A stretch of 64,000 nucleotides of DNA from the NCBI RefSeq assembly GCF_000430725.1, contig NZ_AUMO01000043.1:63555-127554 (forward strand), written 5' to 3'. The position numbers and the translations under genes are program-made. Each line of letters opens with the position of its first letter. Within the stretch, counting starts at the first letter, position 1. The stretch is from Azohydromonas australica DSM 1124 (GTDB lineage Bacteria > Pseudomonadota > Gammaproteobacteria > Burkholderiales > Burkholderiaceae_C). The notes beneath the pieces were generated by a model. The model had not been told where the DNA came from. It saw only the letters and a program-made list of their open reading frames with translations, and did not search any database. Shown here in pieces: positions 53,583 to 64,000 of the stretch.

Positions 53583-55463
53583 TCAGATCTCGACCTTGGA
53601 GCCCAGCTCCACGATGCGGTTGGCCGGCAGGTTCAGGAAGTCTGCCGCCGCCGAGGCGTTGCGGTGCATGCTGGCGAAGAGCTTCTCGCGCCACATCACC
53701 ATGCCCTCGCCGATGGTCGGGATCACCACGTCTCGACTCAGGAAGTAGCTGGTGTCCATGTCGTCCAGCGGCACGCCGCGGCCCTTGAGCGCCTGCAGCG
53801 CCTCGGGCACGTCCGGGTCGTTCTTGAAGCCGAAGTGCAGCACCACCTGCCAGCAGTCGTGGCCCAGCGAGTGCACGCTCACGCGCTTGTCGAAGCCGAT
53901 CCAGGGCACGTCGTGGTGCTGCACCGTGACGAACAGGTTGTATTCGTGCAGCACCTTGTTGTGCTTGAGGTTGTGCATCAGCGCGCTGGGCGTGAGGCCC
54001 TGCTCGGCCGCGAGGAACACCGCCGTGCCCGGCACGCGCTTGGGCGGGCTCATGAACACCGCCTCCAGGAATCCTTCGAGGTCGATGGCGTCGTCGCGCA
54101 GCCGCTCGGCCACCAGCGCGCGCCCGCGCCGCCAGGTGGTCATGAGCGTGAACATGCCGAAGCCGATGGCCAGCGGGAACCAGCCCCCGGCCACGAGCTT
54201 GAGCATGTTGGATGCGAAGAAGGCCACGTCGATGACGAAGAAGAAGCCCGTGGCCGCCAGGCACAGCCACAGCGGGTAGCGCCAGCCGTAGCGGATGACG
54301 AAGAAGGTCATGACCGTGGTGATGGTCATGTCCAGCGTCACGGCGATGCCGTAGGCCGAGGCCAGGCGCGAGGACGTGCCGAACAGCGCCACCGCCAGCA
54401 CGATGAACACGTACAGCCCCCAGTTCACGAAGGGCACGTAGATCTGGCCCGTGTCCTTCACCGAGGTGTGCTTGATGTGCATGCGCGGCAGCAGGCCCAT
54501 CTGGATCGCCTGCTTGGTCACCGAGAAGGCCGCCGTGATCAGCGCCTGCGAGGCGATCACGGTGGCGGCGGTGGCCAGGAACACCAGCGGCAGCCGCGCC
54601 CACTGCGGCGCCAGCAGGTAGAAGGGGTTCTCGACCGCCGCCGGGTCGGCCAGCAGCAGCGCGCCCTGGCCGAAGTAGTTGACCACCAGCGACGGCATCA
54701 CCAGCCCGTACCAGGCGATGCGGATGGGCCGCTTGCCGAAGTGCCCCAGGTCGGCATAGAGCGCCTCGCCGCCGGTGACGCACAGCACCACCGCGCCCAG
54801 CGCCAGGAAGGCCACCAGCTTGTGGTGCAGCCAGAAGTCGACGGCATAGGCCGGGTTGAGCGCGACCAGCACCCCGGGGTTGCCGACCACGTGCGGCAGC
54901 CCCAGCGCCACCAGCGTGATGAACCACACCAGCGTCACCGGGCCGAAGAAGCGGCCGATGTCGGCGGTGCCGAAGCGCTGCACCGCGAACAGCCCCGTGA
55001 GCACCACCAGCGTGATCGGCACCACGAAGGGATGCAGGTGCTCGGAGGCCACCTCCAGGCCCTCCACCGCCGACAGCACCGAGATCGCCGGCGTGATCAC
55101 GCCGTCGCCGTAGAAGATGGCCGTGCCGAACATGCCCACGGCCAGCAGCGCCTGGCGCAGCCGCGGGCGCTCGCGCACCGCGTGCGTGGCCAGCGCCAGC
55201 ATCGCGATCAGGCCGCCTTCGCCGTTGTTGTCCGCACGCAGGATCAGCAGCACGTACTTCAGCGAGACGATGACCGTCATCGTCCAGAAGATCAGCGACA
55301 GCACGCCCAGCACGTTGTCGGGCGTGGGCTCGACGTGGCCCGCGTGGAAGACTTCCTTGAGGGCGTACAGCGGGCTGGTGCCGATGTCGCCATAGACCAC
55401 GCCCAGGGCGGCCAGCGTGAGGGCCGCCAGGGCGGACGGCGATTGGGAAGAGGAGGAACTCAC
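53583..55463 (-). CDS. kup: Kup-type low-affinity potassium transporter
   Basis: K+/H+ symporter, 626 residues with 12 membrane spans and a C-terminal cytoplasmic domain. Landmarks: [20 protein letters not shown] (residues 18-37, with the ion-binding GDIGTSPLY), [38 protein letters not shown] and [10 protein letters not shown] near the end. Start codon is GTG. It lies between gshA and the benE/gshB pair; glutathione gates potassium channels in bacteria, but a link here is speculation. Confidence 0.95.
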   Translation of the reverse strand: MSSSSSQSPSALAALTLAALGVVYGDIGTSPLYALKEVFHAGHVEPTPDNVLGVLSLIFWTMTVIVSLKYVLLILRADNNGEGGLIAMLALATHAVRERPRLRQALLAVGMFGTAIFYGDGVITPAISVLSAVEGLEVASEHLHPFVVPITLVVLTGLFAVQRFGTADIGRFFGPVTLVWFITLVALGLPHVVGNPGVLVALNPAYAVDFWLHHKLVAFLALGAVVLCVTGGEALYADLGHFGKRPIRIAWYGLVMPSLVVNYFGQGALLLADPAAVENPFYLLAPQWARLPLVFLATAATVIASQALITAAFSVTKQAIQMGLLPRMHIKHTSVKDTGQIYVPFVNWGLYVFIVLAVALFGTSSRLASAYGIAVTLDMTITTVMTFFVIRYGWRYPLWLCLAATGFFFVIDVAFFASNMLKLVAGGWFPLAIGFGMFTLMTTWRRGRALVAERLRDDAIDLEGFLEAVFMSPPKRVPGTAVFLAAEQGLTPSALMHNLKHNKVLHEYNLFVTVQHHDVPWIGFDKRVSVHSLGHDCWQVVLHFGFKNDPDVPEALQALKGRGVPLDDMDTSYFLSRDVVIPTIGEGMVMWREKLFASMHRNASAAADFLNLPANRIVELGSKVEI

Positions 55464-55510
55464 AGGGCTGGACCCACCCGGGGCCCGTTACGCAAAGCTT
55501 CTATTGTGGC

Positions 55511-55543
55511 TCCCGCGCGTTGTGCACCGCACAACGCGCGGGA
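55511..55543. terminator. Perfect 15-bp hairpin between gshA and kup
   Basis: TCCCGCGCGTTGTGC at 55511-55525 pairs exactly with 55529-55543 across a 3-nt loop. It begins 8 bp after the gshA stop on the minus strand. No T run follows on the minus strand, so it may act as a terminator with a poor U tract or as an mRNA stabiliser. Confidence 0.65.
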
Positions 55544-55551
55544 ACGCCGGG

Positions 55552-56847
55552 TCACTCGTAGATCTCGGCGTCGGGGTCGGTGGCCTCAAGCTCGTAGCTG
55601 GCCGCCAGCATCGCCAGGCGGCCGATCACGCCGTACATGTAGAAGCGGTTGGGCGCGCTGACGCCGGGCTTCTCGCCGGGGCGCGGCATGTGGCTGGCCT
55701 CGGCGAAGGCCAGCGGCACGAAGGCCGCGCCGGGGGCGTTGAGGTTTTCGTCGATGCCGCGCTCGGCGTGCACGCGGTAGAAGCCGCCCACCACGTAGCG
55801 GTCGAGCATGTACACCACCGGCTCGGCCACCGCGTCGTTCATGCGCTCGTAGGTGGGCACGCCCTCCTGGATGATCACCTCGCTGACCTCCTGCCCCTCC
55901 TTGATCACGCTCATCTTGTTGCGCGTGCGGCGGTTGAGGTCCTCCAGGTCCTTCGGATCGCGCACGGTCATGATGCCCATGCCGTAGGTGCCGGCGTCGG
56001 CCTTCACGACCACGAAGGGCTTCTCGTTGATGCCGTACTCCTTGTACTTGCGCCGCACCTTGGCCAGCAGGGCCTCGGCGTTGGACTGCACGCACTCCAG
56101 GCCCGTGCCGTCGGCGAAGTTGACCTGCCCGCACTGGGAGTACATCGGGTTGATCAGCCACGGGTCCATGCCCAGCAGCTTGGCGAACTTCTTGGCCACC
56201 TCCTCGTAGCTCTGGAAGTGGTTGCTCTTGCGCCGCACCGCCCAGCCCGCGTGCAGCGGCGGCAGCAGGTACTGCTCGTGCAGGTTCTCCAGCACCGCCG
56301 GGATGCCGCCGGAGAGGTCGTTGTTGAGCAGGATGGTGCAGGGATCGAAATCCTTGAGGCCGAGCCGGCGCGGCGTGCGCACCAGCGGCTCCAGCGTCAG
56401 CGAGCCGCCGTCGGGCAGCGTCAGCGTGGTGGGCTTGGTGATGGTTTCGTCCAGCGTGCCCAGGCGCACGTTCAAGCCGGCCTGGTTGAAGATCTGCGTC
56501 AGGCGCTGGACATTGCTGAGGTAGAAGCTGTTGCGCGTGTGCTTCTCGGGGATGAGCAGCAGGTTCTTGGCCTCGGGACAGATCTTCTCGATGGCAGCCA
56601 TCGCGGCCTGCACCGCCAGCGGCAGCATCTGGTCGGTGAGGTTGTTCCAGCCGCCGGGGTAGAGGTTGGTGTCCACCGGCGCGAGCTTGAAGCCGGCGTT
56701 GCGCACGTCCACCGAGCTGTAGAAGGGCGGCGTGTGCTCCATCCACTCCAGGCGGAACCAGCGTTCGATGGCCGGCATCGACTCCAGGATGCGCTGCTCC
56801 AGCTCGTTGATCGGGCCGTTCAACGCGGTGATGAGATGCGGGACCAT
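55552..56847 (-). CDS. gshA: Glutamate-cysteine ligase, proteobacterial (A. ferrooxidans) type
   Basis: Forms gamma-glutamylcysteine, the first step of glutathione synthesis, 431 residues. It belongs to the ATP-grasp-like group known from Acidithiobacillus and betaproteobacteria, unrelated in length to E. coli GshA (518). Landmarks: MVPHLITALNGPINELEQRI, FYSSVDVRNAGFKLAPVDTN, NPMYSQCGQVNFADGTGLEC and VVVKADAGTYGMGIMTVRDP. ATG at 56847 gives the conserved N terminus. Upstream lies the amt operon terminator, so it has its own promoter in 56848-56980. Confidence 0.93.
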   Translation of the reverse strand: MVPHLITALNGPINELEQRILESMPAIERWFRLEWMEHTPPFYSSVDVRNAGFKLAPVDTNLYPGGWNNLTDQMLPLAVQAAMAAIEKICPEAKNLLLIPEKHTRNSFYLSNVQRLTQIFNQAGLNVRLGTLDETITKPTTLTLPDGGSLTLEPLVRTPRRLGLKDFDPCTILLNNDLSGGIPAVLENLHEQYLLPPLHAGWAVRRKSNHFQSYEEVAKKFAKLLGMDPWLINPMYSQCGQVNFADGTGLECVQSNAEALLAKVRRKYKEYGINEKPFVVVKADAGTYGMGIMTVRDPKDLEDLNRRTRNKMSVIKEGQEVSEVIIQEGVPTYERMNDAVAEPVVYMLDRYVVGGFYRVHAERGIDENLNAPGAAFVPLAFAEASHMPRPGEKPGVSAPNRFYMYGVIGRLAMLAASYELEATDPDAEIYE

Positions 56848-56983
56848 GGTTCGGGATTTCTTGGACTTCGACTGAGGGATTCTAGGCAGGTGGCATACCT
56901 GTCGGTGCGAGTCTTGCCCAGGAAACCGGCACGCCCGCCACAACTGGCCCGGCGCCGAGGACGGCGCCTCGCGGTTTCAGAAG

Positions 56984-57009
56984 AAAAAAGGCCACCCCGA
57001 GGGGTGGCC
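56984..57009 (-). terminator. Terminator of the torF-glnK-amtB operon
   Basis: GGCCACCCC at 56990-56998 pairs with GGGGTGGCC at 57001-57009, with a run of six A on the plus strand (T on the minus strand) at 56984-56989. It lies 113 bp after the amtB stop. Confidence 0.9.
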
Positions 57010-57122
57010 GAAGTTCGCTACCGCAACCGCAGCGAAGAGACTGCTCTGGAGCGGGGGCGCCTGCTTGGGGCGGCGCCACCCGCGGGTTCCGGAGGCGCCC
57101 ACCGGGGCGGGCGCCGGGGGGA

Positions 57123-58589
57123 TCAGCGGTTGTACGCCGTCTCGCCGTGCGAGCTGATGTCCAGGCCCTCGCGCTCTTCCTCTTCGGACACGCGCAGGCC
57201 GATCACCATGTCCACCAGCTTGTAGGCGACCACGGCAACCACGGCCGACCACACGATGGTGGTGATCACGCCTTGCGCCTGCACCCACACCTGGGCACCG
57301 ATGCCACCCCACTCGCCGCACTTGTCGGTGACGTAGTTGCAGATGCCCGTGCCGCCCAGGTCGGGCGAGGCGAACACGCCGGTCAGCAGCGCGCCCAGGA
57401 TGCCGCCCACGCCGTGCACGCCGAAGACGTCCAGCGAATCGTCGGCACCGAGCATGCGCTTGAGGCCGTTGACGCCCCACAGGCAGATGAAGCCCGCCAG
57501 CAGGCCGATCACCAGCGCGCCGCCCACGCCCACGAAGCCGCAGGCCGGGGTGATGGCCACTAGGCCGGCCACCGCACCGGAGGCAGCGCCCAGCATCGAG
57601 GCCTTGCCCTTCATCAGCGCTTCACCGGCGATCCAGCTCAGCGTCGCCGCAGCCGTGGCCACCACGGTGTTGGCGAAGGCCAGCGCGGCCGTGCCGTTGG
57701 CTTCCAGGTTGGAGCCGGCGTTGAAGCCGAACCAGCCCACCCACAGCAGCGAGGCACCGACCATGGTCAGCGTCAGGCTGTGCGGAGCCATGGACTCGCG
57801 GCCGTAGCCCACGCGCTTGCCCACCATGAAGGCGCCCACCAGGCCCGCCACGGCGGCGTTGATGTGCACCACGGTGCCGCCGGCGAAGTCCAGCGCGCCC
57901 TTGGCCCACAGCCAGCCCGCGTTGGCGGTGACGGCAGCCAGGGTCTCCTCGCTGGTGATGGCGTCCGGGCCGTCCCAGTACCAGACCATGTGCGCCACGG
58001 GCAGGTAGCTGAAGGTGAACCACAGCACCGAGAAGGCCAGCACCGCCGAGAACTTGATGCGCTCGGCGAAGGCCCCCACGATCAGCGCCACGGTGATGGC
58101 GGCGAAGGCGCCCTGGAAGCTCATGAAGCTGAGCTCCGGCAGCACCACGCCCTTGCTGAAGGTCGCGGCCACGGATTCGGGCGTGACGCCCTTGAGGAAC
58201 AGCTTGTCCAGCGTGCCGATGAACGGGTTGCCGGCCGTGAAGGCTGCCGAGTAGCCGTAGACCACCCACAGCACCGAGATCAACGCGAAGACCACGAAGA
58301 CCTGCATCAGCACCGACAGCATGTTCTTGCTGCGCACCAGGCCGCCGTAGAAGAGCGCCAGGCCCGGGACGATCATCAGGATGACCAGCGCGGTGGAGAT
58401 CATCAGGAAGGCCGTGTCGCCCTTGTTGGGCACCGGCGCGGCCGCAGCGGCCGAGGCCACGTCGGCCACGGCGCTGGCGGCTTGCGCTACGCCGCTGGCG
58501 GCGACCGCCACGGCGTCCTGCGCCAGCACGCCGCTGGCCACACCCAGGCCGGCCAGACCGGCCGCCAGGGGGAGAAGAAGCTTTCTCAT
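57123..58589 (-). CDS. amtB: Ammonium transporter AmtB
   Basis: Trimeric inner-membrane ammonia channel, 488 residues. A cleaved signal peptide (to about residue 24) and an Ala-rich stretch precede 11 membrane spans. Family landmarks: FLMISTALVILMIVPGLALF, YGGLVRSKNMLSVLMQ, DFAGGTVVHINAAVAGLVGA (first pore histidine) and GVHGVGGILGALLTGVFA (second pore histidine). It is last in a torF-glnK-amtB transcript. GlnK closes the channel when nitrogen is sufficient. Confidence 0.96.
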   Translation of the reverse strand: MRKLLLPLAAGLAGLGVASGVLAQDAVAVAASGVAQAASAVADVASAAAAAPVPNKGDTAFLMISTALVILMIVPGLALFYGGLVRSKNMLSVLMQVFVVFALISVLWVVYGYSAAFTAGNPFIGTLDKLFLKGVTPESVAATFSKGVVLPELSFMSFQGAFAAITVALIVGAFAERIKFSAVLAFSVLWFTFSYLPVAHMVWYWDGPDAITSEETLAAVTANAGWLWAKGALDFAGGTVVHINAAVAGLVGAFMVGKRVGYGRESMAPHSLTLTMVGASLLWVGWFGFNAGSNLEANGTAALAFANTVVATAAATLSWIAGEALMKGKASMLGAASGAVAGLVAITPACGFVGVGGALVIGLLAGFICLWGVNGLKRMLGADDSLDVFGVHGVGGILGALLTGVFASPDLGGTGICNYVTDKCGEWGGIGAQVWVQAQGVITTIVWSAVVAVVAYKLVDMVIGLRVSEEEEREGLDISSHGETAYNR

Positions 58590-58623
58590 GATTTTGTCTG
58601 TGTGGTGTGGTCGGACTGCCGCG

Positions 58624-58974
<351 letters not shown>

Positions 58975-59724
58975 TCAAAAGGTGTACTTGACTCCGACCA
59001 CGAGCGCATTCTTACCCGTGAACTTGGAGCCGTCGGACGCCGGGGTGACGTAGAAGGCCTTATCGGCATTCGTACCCACGAAAGTGGCGCTCACCACGAA
59101 GCCGCTGAAGTCCTTGGAAACGCCCAGCGAGTAGTCGGTGTAGGAGCCCAGGTCGTCATTGGGACCCTTGATCTTCTGGTAGCCCACGTGCGGCACCAGC
59201 ATGTAGCCGTCGGTGATCTCGAAGCTGCCCGACAGGTCGAAATAGAAGCTGTTCTTGCTGTCCGGGTTGCCGAAGGTGTTCGTCAGCGCGTGCGAGTACT
59301 TGGCCGTCACGGGACCGTAGGTCATCGCGCCGTAGAGCTCGGTCGTGTTGGCGTTCTTGAGGCCGGTGACGTTGCCCAGCTTGTTGCGCGGATACCAGTA
59401 CTGCAGCAGGCCCACGTCGTAGCCCAGGCCTTCCATGATCGAGCCTTTGTAGCCGCCGTAGACGTCGACCTCGACGCTGCCCTTCTCCGCACCGGCGTCC
59501 TTAATCCACTTGATGGTCGAGGCCCAGGTACCGACATAGAAGCCGCCATCGGCGCTCTGCACCCAATCCGCCCCGCCCTGCAGCGCCGGATCCAGGCGGC
59601 TCTGCGAGATGCCGCGATAGCGGTAGTCGGTCACTGCGCCCACGTTGAAGCTCACGTCGGCTTGGGCCGGCAGGCTGCTCAGCGAAGCAAGGGTCGCGAC
59701 GGCAAGGAAGGCTTTTTTGATCAT
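58975..59724 (-). CDS. TorF family putative porin
   Basis: Outer-membrane beta-barrel, 249 residues. The signal peptide ends LPAQA; the mature start DVSFNVGAVTDYRYRGISQS is the hallmark of the TIGR02001/TorF family, and YKGSIMEGLGYDVGLLQYWY and the final aromatic residue (VGVKYTF) support a barrel. As first gene of the glnK-amtB operon under a sigma-54/NtrC-type promoter it probably lets ammonium or a nitrogen compound cross the outer membrane when nitrogen is scarce; that role is inferred. Confidence 0.92.
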   Translation of the reverse strand: MIKKAFLAVATLASLSSLPAQADVSFNVGAVTDYRYRGISQSRLDPALQGGADWVQSADGGFYVGTWASTIKWIKDAGAEKGSVEVDVYGGYKGSIMEGLGYDVGLLQYWYPRNKLGNVTGLKNANTTELYGAMTYGPVTAKYSHALTNTFGNPDSKNSFYFDLSGSFEITDGYMLVPHVGYQKIKGPNDDLGSYTDYSLGVSKDFSGFVVSATFVGTNADKAFYVTPASDGSKFTGKNALVVGVKYTF

Positions 59725-59758
59725 GAACGCTCCGGATTGATAGGTGCCTACCTAAAAC

Positions 59759-59774
59759 TGCACCTTCCGTGCCA
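59759..59774 (-). promoter_or_regulatory. Sigma-54 promoter of the torF-glnK-amtB operon
   Basis: Minus strand TGGCACGGAAGGTGCA. The GG and GC elements are exactly 10 bp apart, and the only mismatch to TGGCACG-N4-TTGCA is one T to G change. It lies 35 bp upstream of the torF ATG. Confidence 0.85.
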
Positions 59775-59825
59775 GCACGAATCTGGACTTTCCCGGGTGC
59801 ATTCCTCCGCGGCATCAAGCTGCGG

Positions 59826-59842
59826 TGCACCAGGCTGGTGAA
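59826..59842. promoter_or_regulatory. NtrC-type palindromic activator site
   Basis: TGCACCAGGCTGGTGAA agrees with the NtrC consensus TGCACCA-N3-TGGTGCA at all but one position. It lies 51 bp upstream of the sigma-54 element, as needed for an enhancer-binding activator. Confidence 0.8.
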
Positions 59843-59946
59843 AACGGCGTCCAATCCCTGCTTTGGTGCGCCTTCACACGGGGCGTTACAAGTAAGTCAC
59901 AGTTCTCCACAATGGCCTGACGACGGGACCCCACGGGAGGACGCGG

Positions 59947-61470
59947 ATGTCGCTGGCCGTGCTGTGCAGTCGGGCGCTGGACGCCCTGGAAGCGCCTGAA
60001 GTGCGCGTGGAAGTGCATCTGGCCAACGGGCTGCCCAGCTTCACGCTGGTGGGCCTGGCCGACACCGAGGTCAAGGAGGCGCGCGAGCGGGTGCGCGCGG
60101 CGCTGGGACACAGCGGCCTGCCCTTTCCGCACAACAAGCGCATCACGGTGAACTTGGCACCGGCGGACCTGCCCAAGGAGTCCGGGCGCTTCGACCTGCC
60201 CATCGCGCTGGGCATCCTGGCCGCCGCGGGCGAGCTCGACATGGCGGCGCTCGGCCGCTTCGAGTTCGCGGGCGAGCTGTCGTTGGCCGGCGAGCTGCGC
60301 CCGGTGCGCGGCGCCGTCGCGCTGGCCCTGGCGCTGCGCCGCGCGGGCAGCACGCGCACGCTGGTGCTGCCCGCCGAGAGCGCCGAGCAGGCCGCGCTGG
60401 TGCAGGGCGTGGACGTGCGCCGCGCCACGCACCTGCTGCAGGTGGTGGCCGCGCTGCGGCCGGGCGACGCCGCTGTGCCGCTGCCGCGCGCGCAGGCCCT
60501 GCCGCAGCCGGCCCCGGCCGCGCTGCCCGACCTGCGCGAGGTGCGCGGCCAAAGCGCCGCCAAGCGCGTGTTGGAGATCACGGCCGCCGGCGGCCATTCG
60601 CTGCTGATGGTGGGCAGCCCGGGCAGCGGCAAGTCGATGCTGGCACACCGGCTCGCGGCGCTGCTGCCGCCCATGGCCGAGGACGAGGCGCTGGCCAGCG
60701 CCGCGCTGCAGGGACTCTCCAGCAGCGGCTTCAACGTCGCGCACTGGGGACTGCGACCGGTGCGCACGCCGCACCACTCGGCCAGCGCGGTGGCGCTGGT
60801 GGGCGGGGGCTCGCCGCCCAAGCCGGGCGAGATCTCGCTCGCCCATGGCGGCGTGCTGTTCCTCGACGAGTTGCCGGAGTTCCCGCGCATGGCGCTGGAG
60901 GCGCTGCGCGAGCCGCTGGAGAGCGGGCGCATCACGCTCTCGCGCGCTGGGCGCCAGGCCAGCTACCCGGCGCGCTTCCAGCTCGTGGCCGCCATGAACC
61001 CCTGCCCCTGCGGCTGGCTGGGCGCCTTCGCCGCCACCGGCCGGCCCTGCCGCTGCACGGCGCAGGCCATCCAGCGCTACCAGGGACGGCTCTCCGGCCC
61101 GCTGCTGGACCGCATCGACCTCCAGCTCGAAGTGCCCGCCGTCAAGCCCGCCGAGATGCTGGCCGCGGCCGAGGGCGAGCCCAGCGCCGTGGTGGCGCAG
61201 CGCGTGGCCGCGGCACGCGAGCGCGCCCTGGCGCGCCAGGGCCAGCCCAACGCCAACCTCGACGCCGCCGGGCTGGACCAGCACGTGCGCCCGGAGGCCG
61301 CCGCGCTGCGCCTCATCGAGCAGGCCGCCACGCGGCTGGGCTGGTCCGGCCGCAGCCTGCACCGGGCGCTGAAGGTGGCGCGCACCATCGCCGACCTCGC
61401 CGGCGAGGACCAGCCCGGCGTGGCCCACGTGGCCGAGGCGCTGCAGTACCGCCGCGCCCTGCCCGGCTGA
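59947..61470 (+). CDS. comM: ComM/YifB-family AAA+ helicase
   Basis: AAA+ protein of the Mg-chelatase-like family, 507 residues. N-terminal ChlI-like domain (about 20-140: VEVHLANGLPSFTLVGLADT, RITVNLAPADLPKESGRFDL), Walker A GSPGSGKS (223-230), Walker B GGVLFLDELPEF, sensor AAMNPCPCGW with a zinc-binding-type CPCG/CRC cluster, and a C-terminal helical domain with GLSGRSLHR-like LGWSGRSLHRALKVARTIAD. ComM is the hexameric branch-migration helicase that extends recombination during natural transformation, so DNA uptake may occur in this organism. Confidence 0.94.
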   Translation: MSLAVLCSRALDALEAPEVRVEVHLANGLPSFTLVGLADTEVKEARERVRAALGHSGLPFPHNKRITVNLAPADLPKESGRFDLPIALGILAAAGELDMAALGRFEFAGELSLAGELRPVRGAVALALALRRAGSTRTLVLPAESAEQAALVQGVDVRRATHLLQVVAALRPGDAAVPLPRAQALPQPAPAALPDLREVRGQSAAKRVLEITAAGGHSLLMVGSPGSGKSMLAHRLAALLPPMAEDEALASAALQGLSSSGFNVAHWGLRPVRTPHHSASAVALVGGGSPPKPGEISLAHGGVLFLDELPEFPRMALEALREPLESGRITLSRAGRQASYPARFQLVAAMNPCPCGWLGAFAATGRPCRCTAQAIQRYQGRLSGPLLDRIDLQLEVPAVKPAEMLAAAEGEPSAVVAQRVAAARERALARQGQPNANLDAAGLDQHVRPEAAALRLIEQAATRLGWSGRSLHRALKVARTIADLAGEDQPGVAHVAEALQYRRALPG

Positions 61471-61479
61471 GCCAACGAA

Positions 61480-61517
61480 AACGGCCGGCCGCTCCAGGTC
61501 CTGGAGCGCCGGCCGTT
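61480..61517. terminator. Hairpin terminator between comM and the glycine-zipper gene
   Basis: AACGGCCGGC at 61480-61489 pairs with 61508-61517, extended inwards by CGCTCCAG/CTGGAGCG with one bulged base. It is shared by the two convergent genes; the flanking A run gives a T tract on the minus strand. Confidence 0.75.
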
Positions 61518-61547
61518 CAGGAGCCCATCACCGGGCCCGCAGAAGCC

Positions 61548-62312
61548 TCACTGCGCGCGCAGCGTGCCGCCCTCCTCCACCACGCGCGTGCCCGCGGCGA
61601 CAGGGTGGGATTGCGTGACCCGGCGCACGCTGCCGTCGTCCATGCGCACGCGCACCTCGTACACCGTCTCCGAGCGCACGCGCTTCTCGATCTCGTGGCC
61701 GGCGAAGCCGCCACCTACCGCGCCCAGCACCGTCGCCACCTTGCGGCCGTTGCCGCCGCCCACCTGGTTGCCCAGCACGCCGCCGAGCACGCCGCCCGCC
61801 ACCGCGCCGATGCCCTGCGCCGGCCCTTCCTGGCGGATGGTCTGCACCGACTCCACCACGCCGCAGCTGCGGCACACCGGCGCCTGCGCCACCGGCTGGG
61901 CCACCGGTTGCGGCTGCGCCACGGGTGCTGGAGCGGGAGCGGGCGCCGGCGCGCGCGCGACGCTGCGGTGCGCGGGCTGCGGCGCCGGGGCCGGTGCGTG
62001 CTGCACGGGCGCCGGCCGGGGGGGCGGGCTCTGTACCTCGTCGGCCGGCGTGTCGGGGGGCGCCAGGCGATTCACGTTCGCGGCCGGAGCCTGCGCGGCC
62101 AGCACCGGAGCGCCGGCTGACGACTCGCCGCCCGCCGGGGCCTGCGTCGCCGCGGCCACGGGCGCCGCGGCCGGCGCGGAGGCCTGGCCGCGCAGCATCC
62201 AGCCGCCGCCCAGGCCCAGCGCCGCCACCAGCGCGGCACCACCCACCAGGGCCACGGGGGAGCGCAGCGCCGAAGCCGGGCGCGCCGTCGTCATGTCGTT
62301 CATGCCTTGCAT
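61548..62312 (-). CDS. Glycine-zipper 2TM-domain envelope protein
   Basis: 254 residues. One N-terminal membrane span (about 20-40, VALVGGAALVAALGLGGGWM), then a long Ala/Pro/Val-rich periplasmic linker, then CRSCGVVESVQTIRQEG and the glycine zipper IGAVAGGVLGGVLGNQVGGG with a second half ATVLGAVGGGFAGHEIEKRV. The C terminus VYEVRVRMDDGSVRRVTQSH is the usual SH3-like tail of SlyB/PcpA-type proteins. Such proteins contribute to envelope integrity. Starts at 62312 and 62303 are both possible. Confidence 0.87.
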   Translation of the reverse strand: MQGMNDMTTARPASALRSPVALVGGAALVAALGLGGGWMLRGQASAPAAAPVAAATQAPAGGESSAGAPVLAAQAPAANVNRLAPPDTPADEVQSPPPRPAPVQHAPAPAPQPAHRSVARAPAPAPAPAPVAQPQPVAQPVAQAPVCRSCGVVESVQTIRQEGPAQGIGAVAGGVLGGVLGNQVGGGNGRKVATVLGAVGGGFAGHEIEKRVRSETVYEVRVRMDDGSVRRVTQSHPVAAGTRVVEEGGTLRAQ

Positions 62313-62415
62313 TGCTCTTGGAATCCAGACCGCCGAAGGGCGATCCCTGCCTAGGCAACGATCGGGAACGCCCCTCGGCAGACAGCGGCAGCGGCGGAAC
62401 TGCAACCAAATACAA

Positions 62416-62437
62416 ACGCCCGGGCGGTGCCGGGCGT
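62416..62437 (-). terminator. Probable terminator after metH
   Basis: ACGCCCGG at 62416-62423 pairs with 62430-62437 across 6 nt; on the minus strand TTGTATTTGG follows. It lies 42 bp after the metH stop. Confidence 0.65.
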
Positions 62438-62479
62438 CGTGTCAGGACCGGAGGGCGGCTCGCAGGCCGCGCCCCGGGA

Positions 62480-64000
<1,521 letters not shown>

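Overview
The window is one stretch of a GC-rich (roughly 70%) bacterial chromosome. Gene content points to Burkholderiales (Betaproteobacteria): a torF-glnK-amtB ammonium operon, a single-chain IorA/IorB indolepyruvate oxidoreductase, the small proteobacterial-type GshA next to Kup and GshB, a PEP-CTERM protein, AtpI-led ATP synthase genes and YceI/cytochrome b561 pairs. The genus cannot be fixed from sequence alone. No rRNA, tRNA or CRISPR array was seen.

Layout. 1-4.2 kb: the end of an iron-type ABC permease facing its probable substrate-binding protein (Fur-box-like site upstream), a sensor-less two-component pair, and an Lrp/AsnC regulator divergent from 4.3-7.9 kb, the fused indolepyruvate:ferredoxin oxidoreductase. 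7.9-11.9 kb: envelope genes (BON lipoprotein with LEA-like repeats, lipocalin, cytochrome b561, two YceI proteins) and an isolated 26-residue membrane peptide between two terminators. 12-16.4 kb: an apparent signalling operon, TonB-dependent receptor > YfiR-like periplasmic protein > membrane GGDEF/EAL protein. 16.6-19.8 kb: rep helicase and an AEC transporter.

19.8-25.6 kb is the accessory region. It holds 1.6 kb without recognisable genes that carries four copies of a 51-bp repeat whose core resembles a DnaA box, then an 866-residue STAND ATPase (DUF4062/TIR-like N terminus, NB-ARC, TPR; defence candidate), then a complete IS4-type insertion sequence with an 8-bp target duplication inside a REP-like palindrome. 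A fifth copy of the repeat core lies just upstream of priA, so the repeats sit between rep and priA, two replication-restart genes.

25.6-35.1 kb: priA, hemE, a lemA-TPM-TPM set, a lipoprotein metallopeptidase candidate, a B12-type radical SAM protein and a PEP-CTERM protein. 35.5-42.8 kb: the complete atpIBEFHAGDC operon on the minus strand with a clear -10 box and terminator. 43-49.5 kb: a DsbD/ScsB thiol reductase, a sugar/sugar-acid trio (HpaI-type aldolase, aldose 1-epimerase, SMP-30 lactonase), a GNAT protein and an unrecognised protein. 49.5-56.9 kb: gshA, kup, benE-type transporter, gshB and uup in one direction, bringing both glutathione-synthesis genes together. 57.1-59.9 kb: the ammonium operon amtB/glnK/torF with a sigma-54 promoter and NtrC palindrome. 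59.9-64 kb: comM, a glycine-zipper protein and the C-terminal part of metH, which runs off the window.
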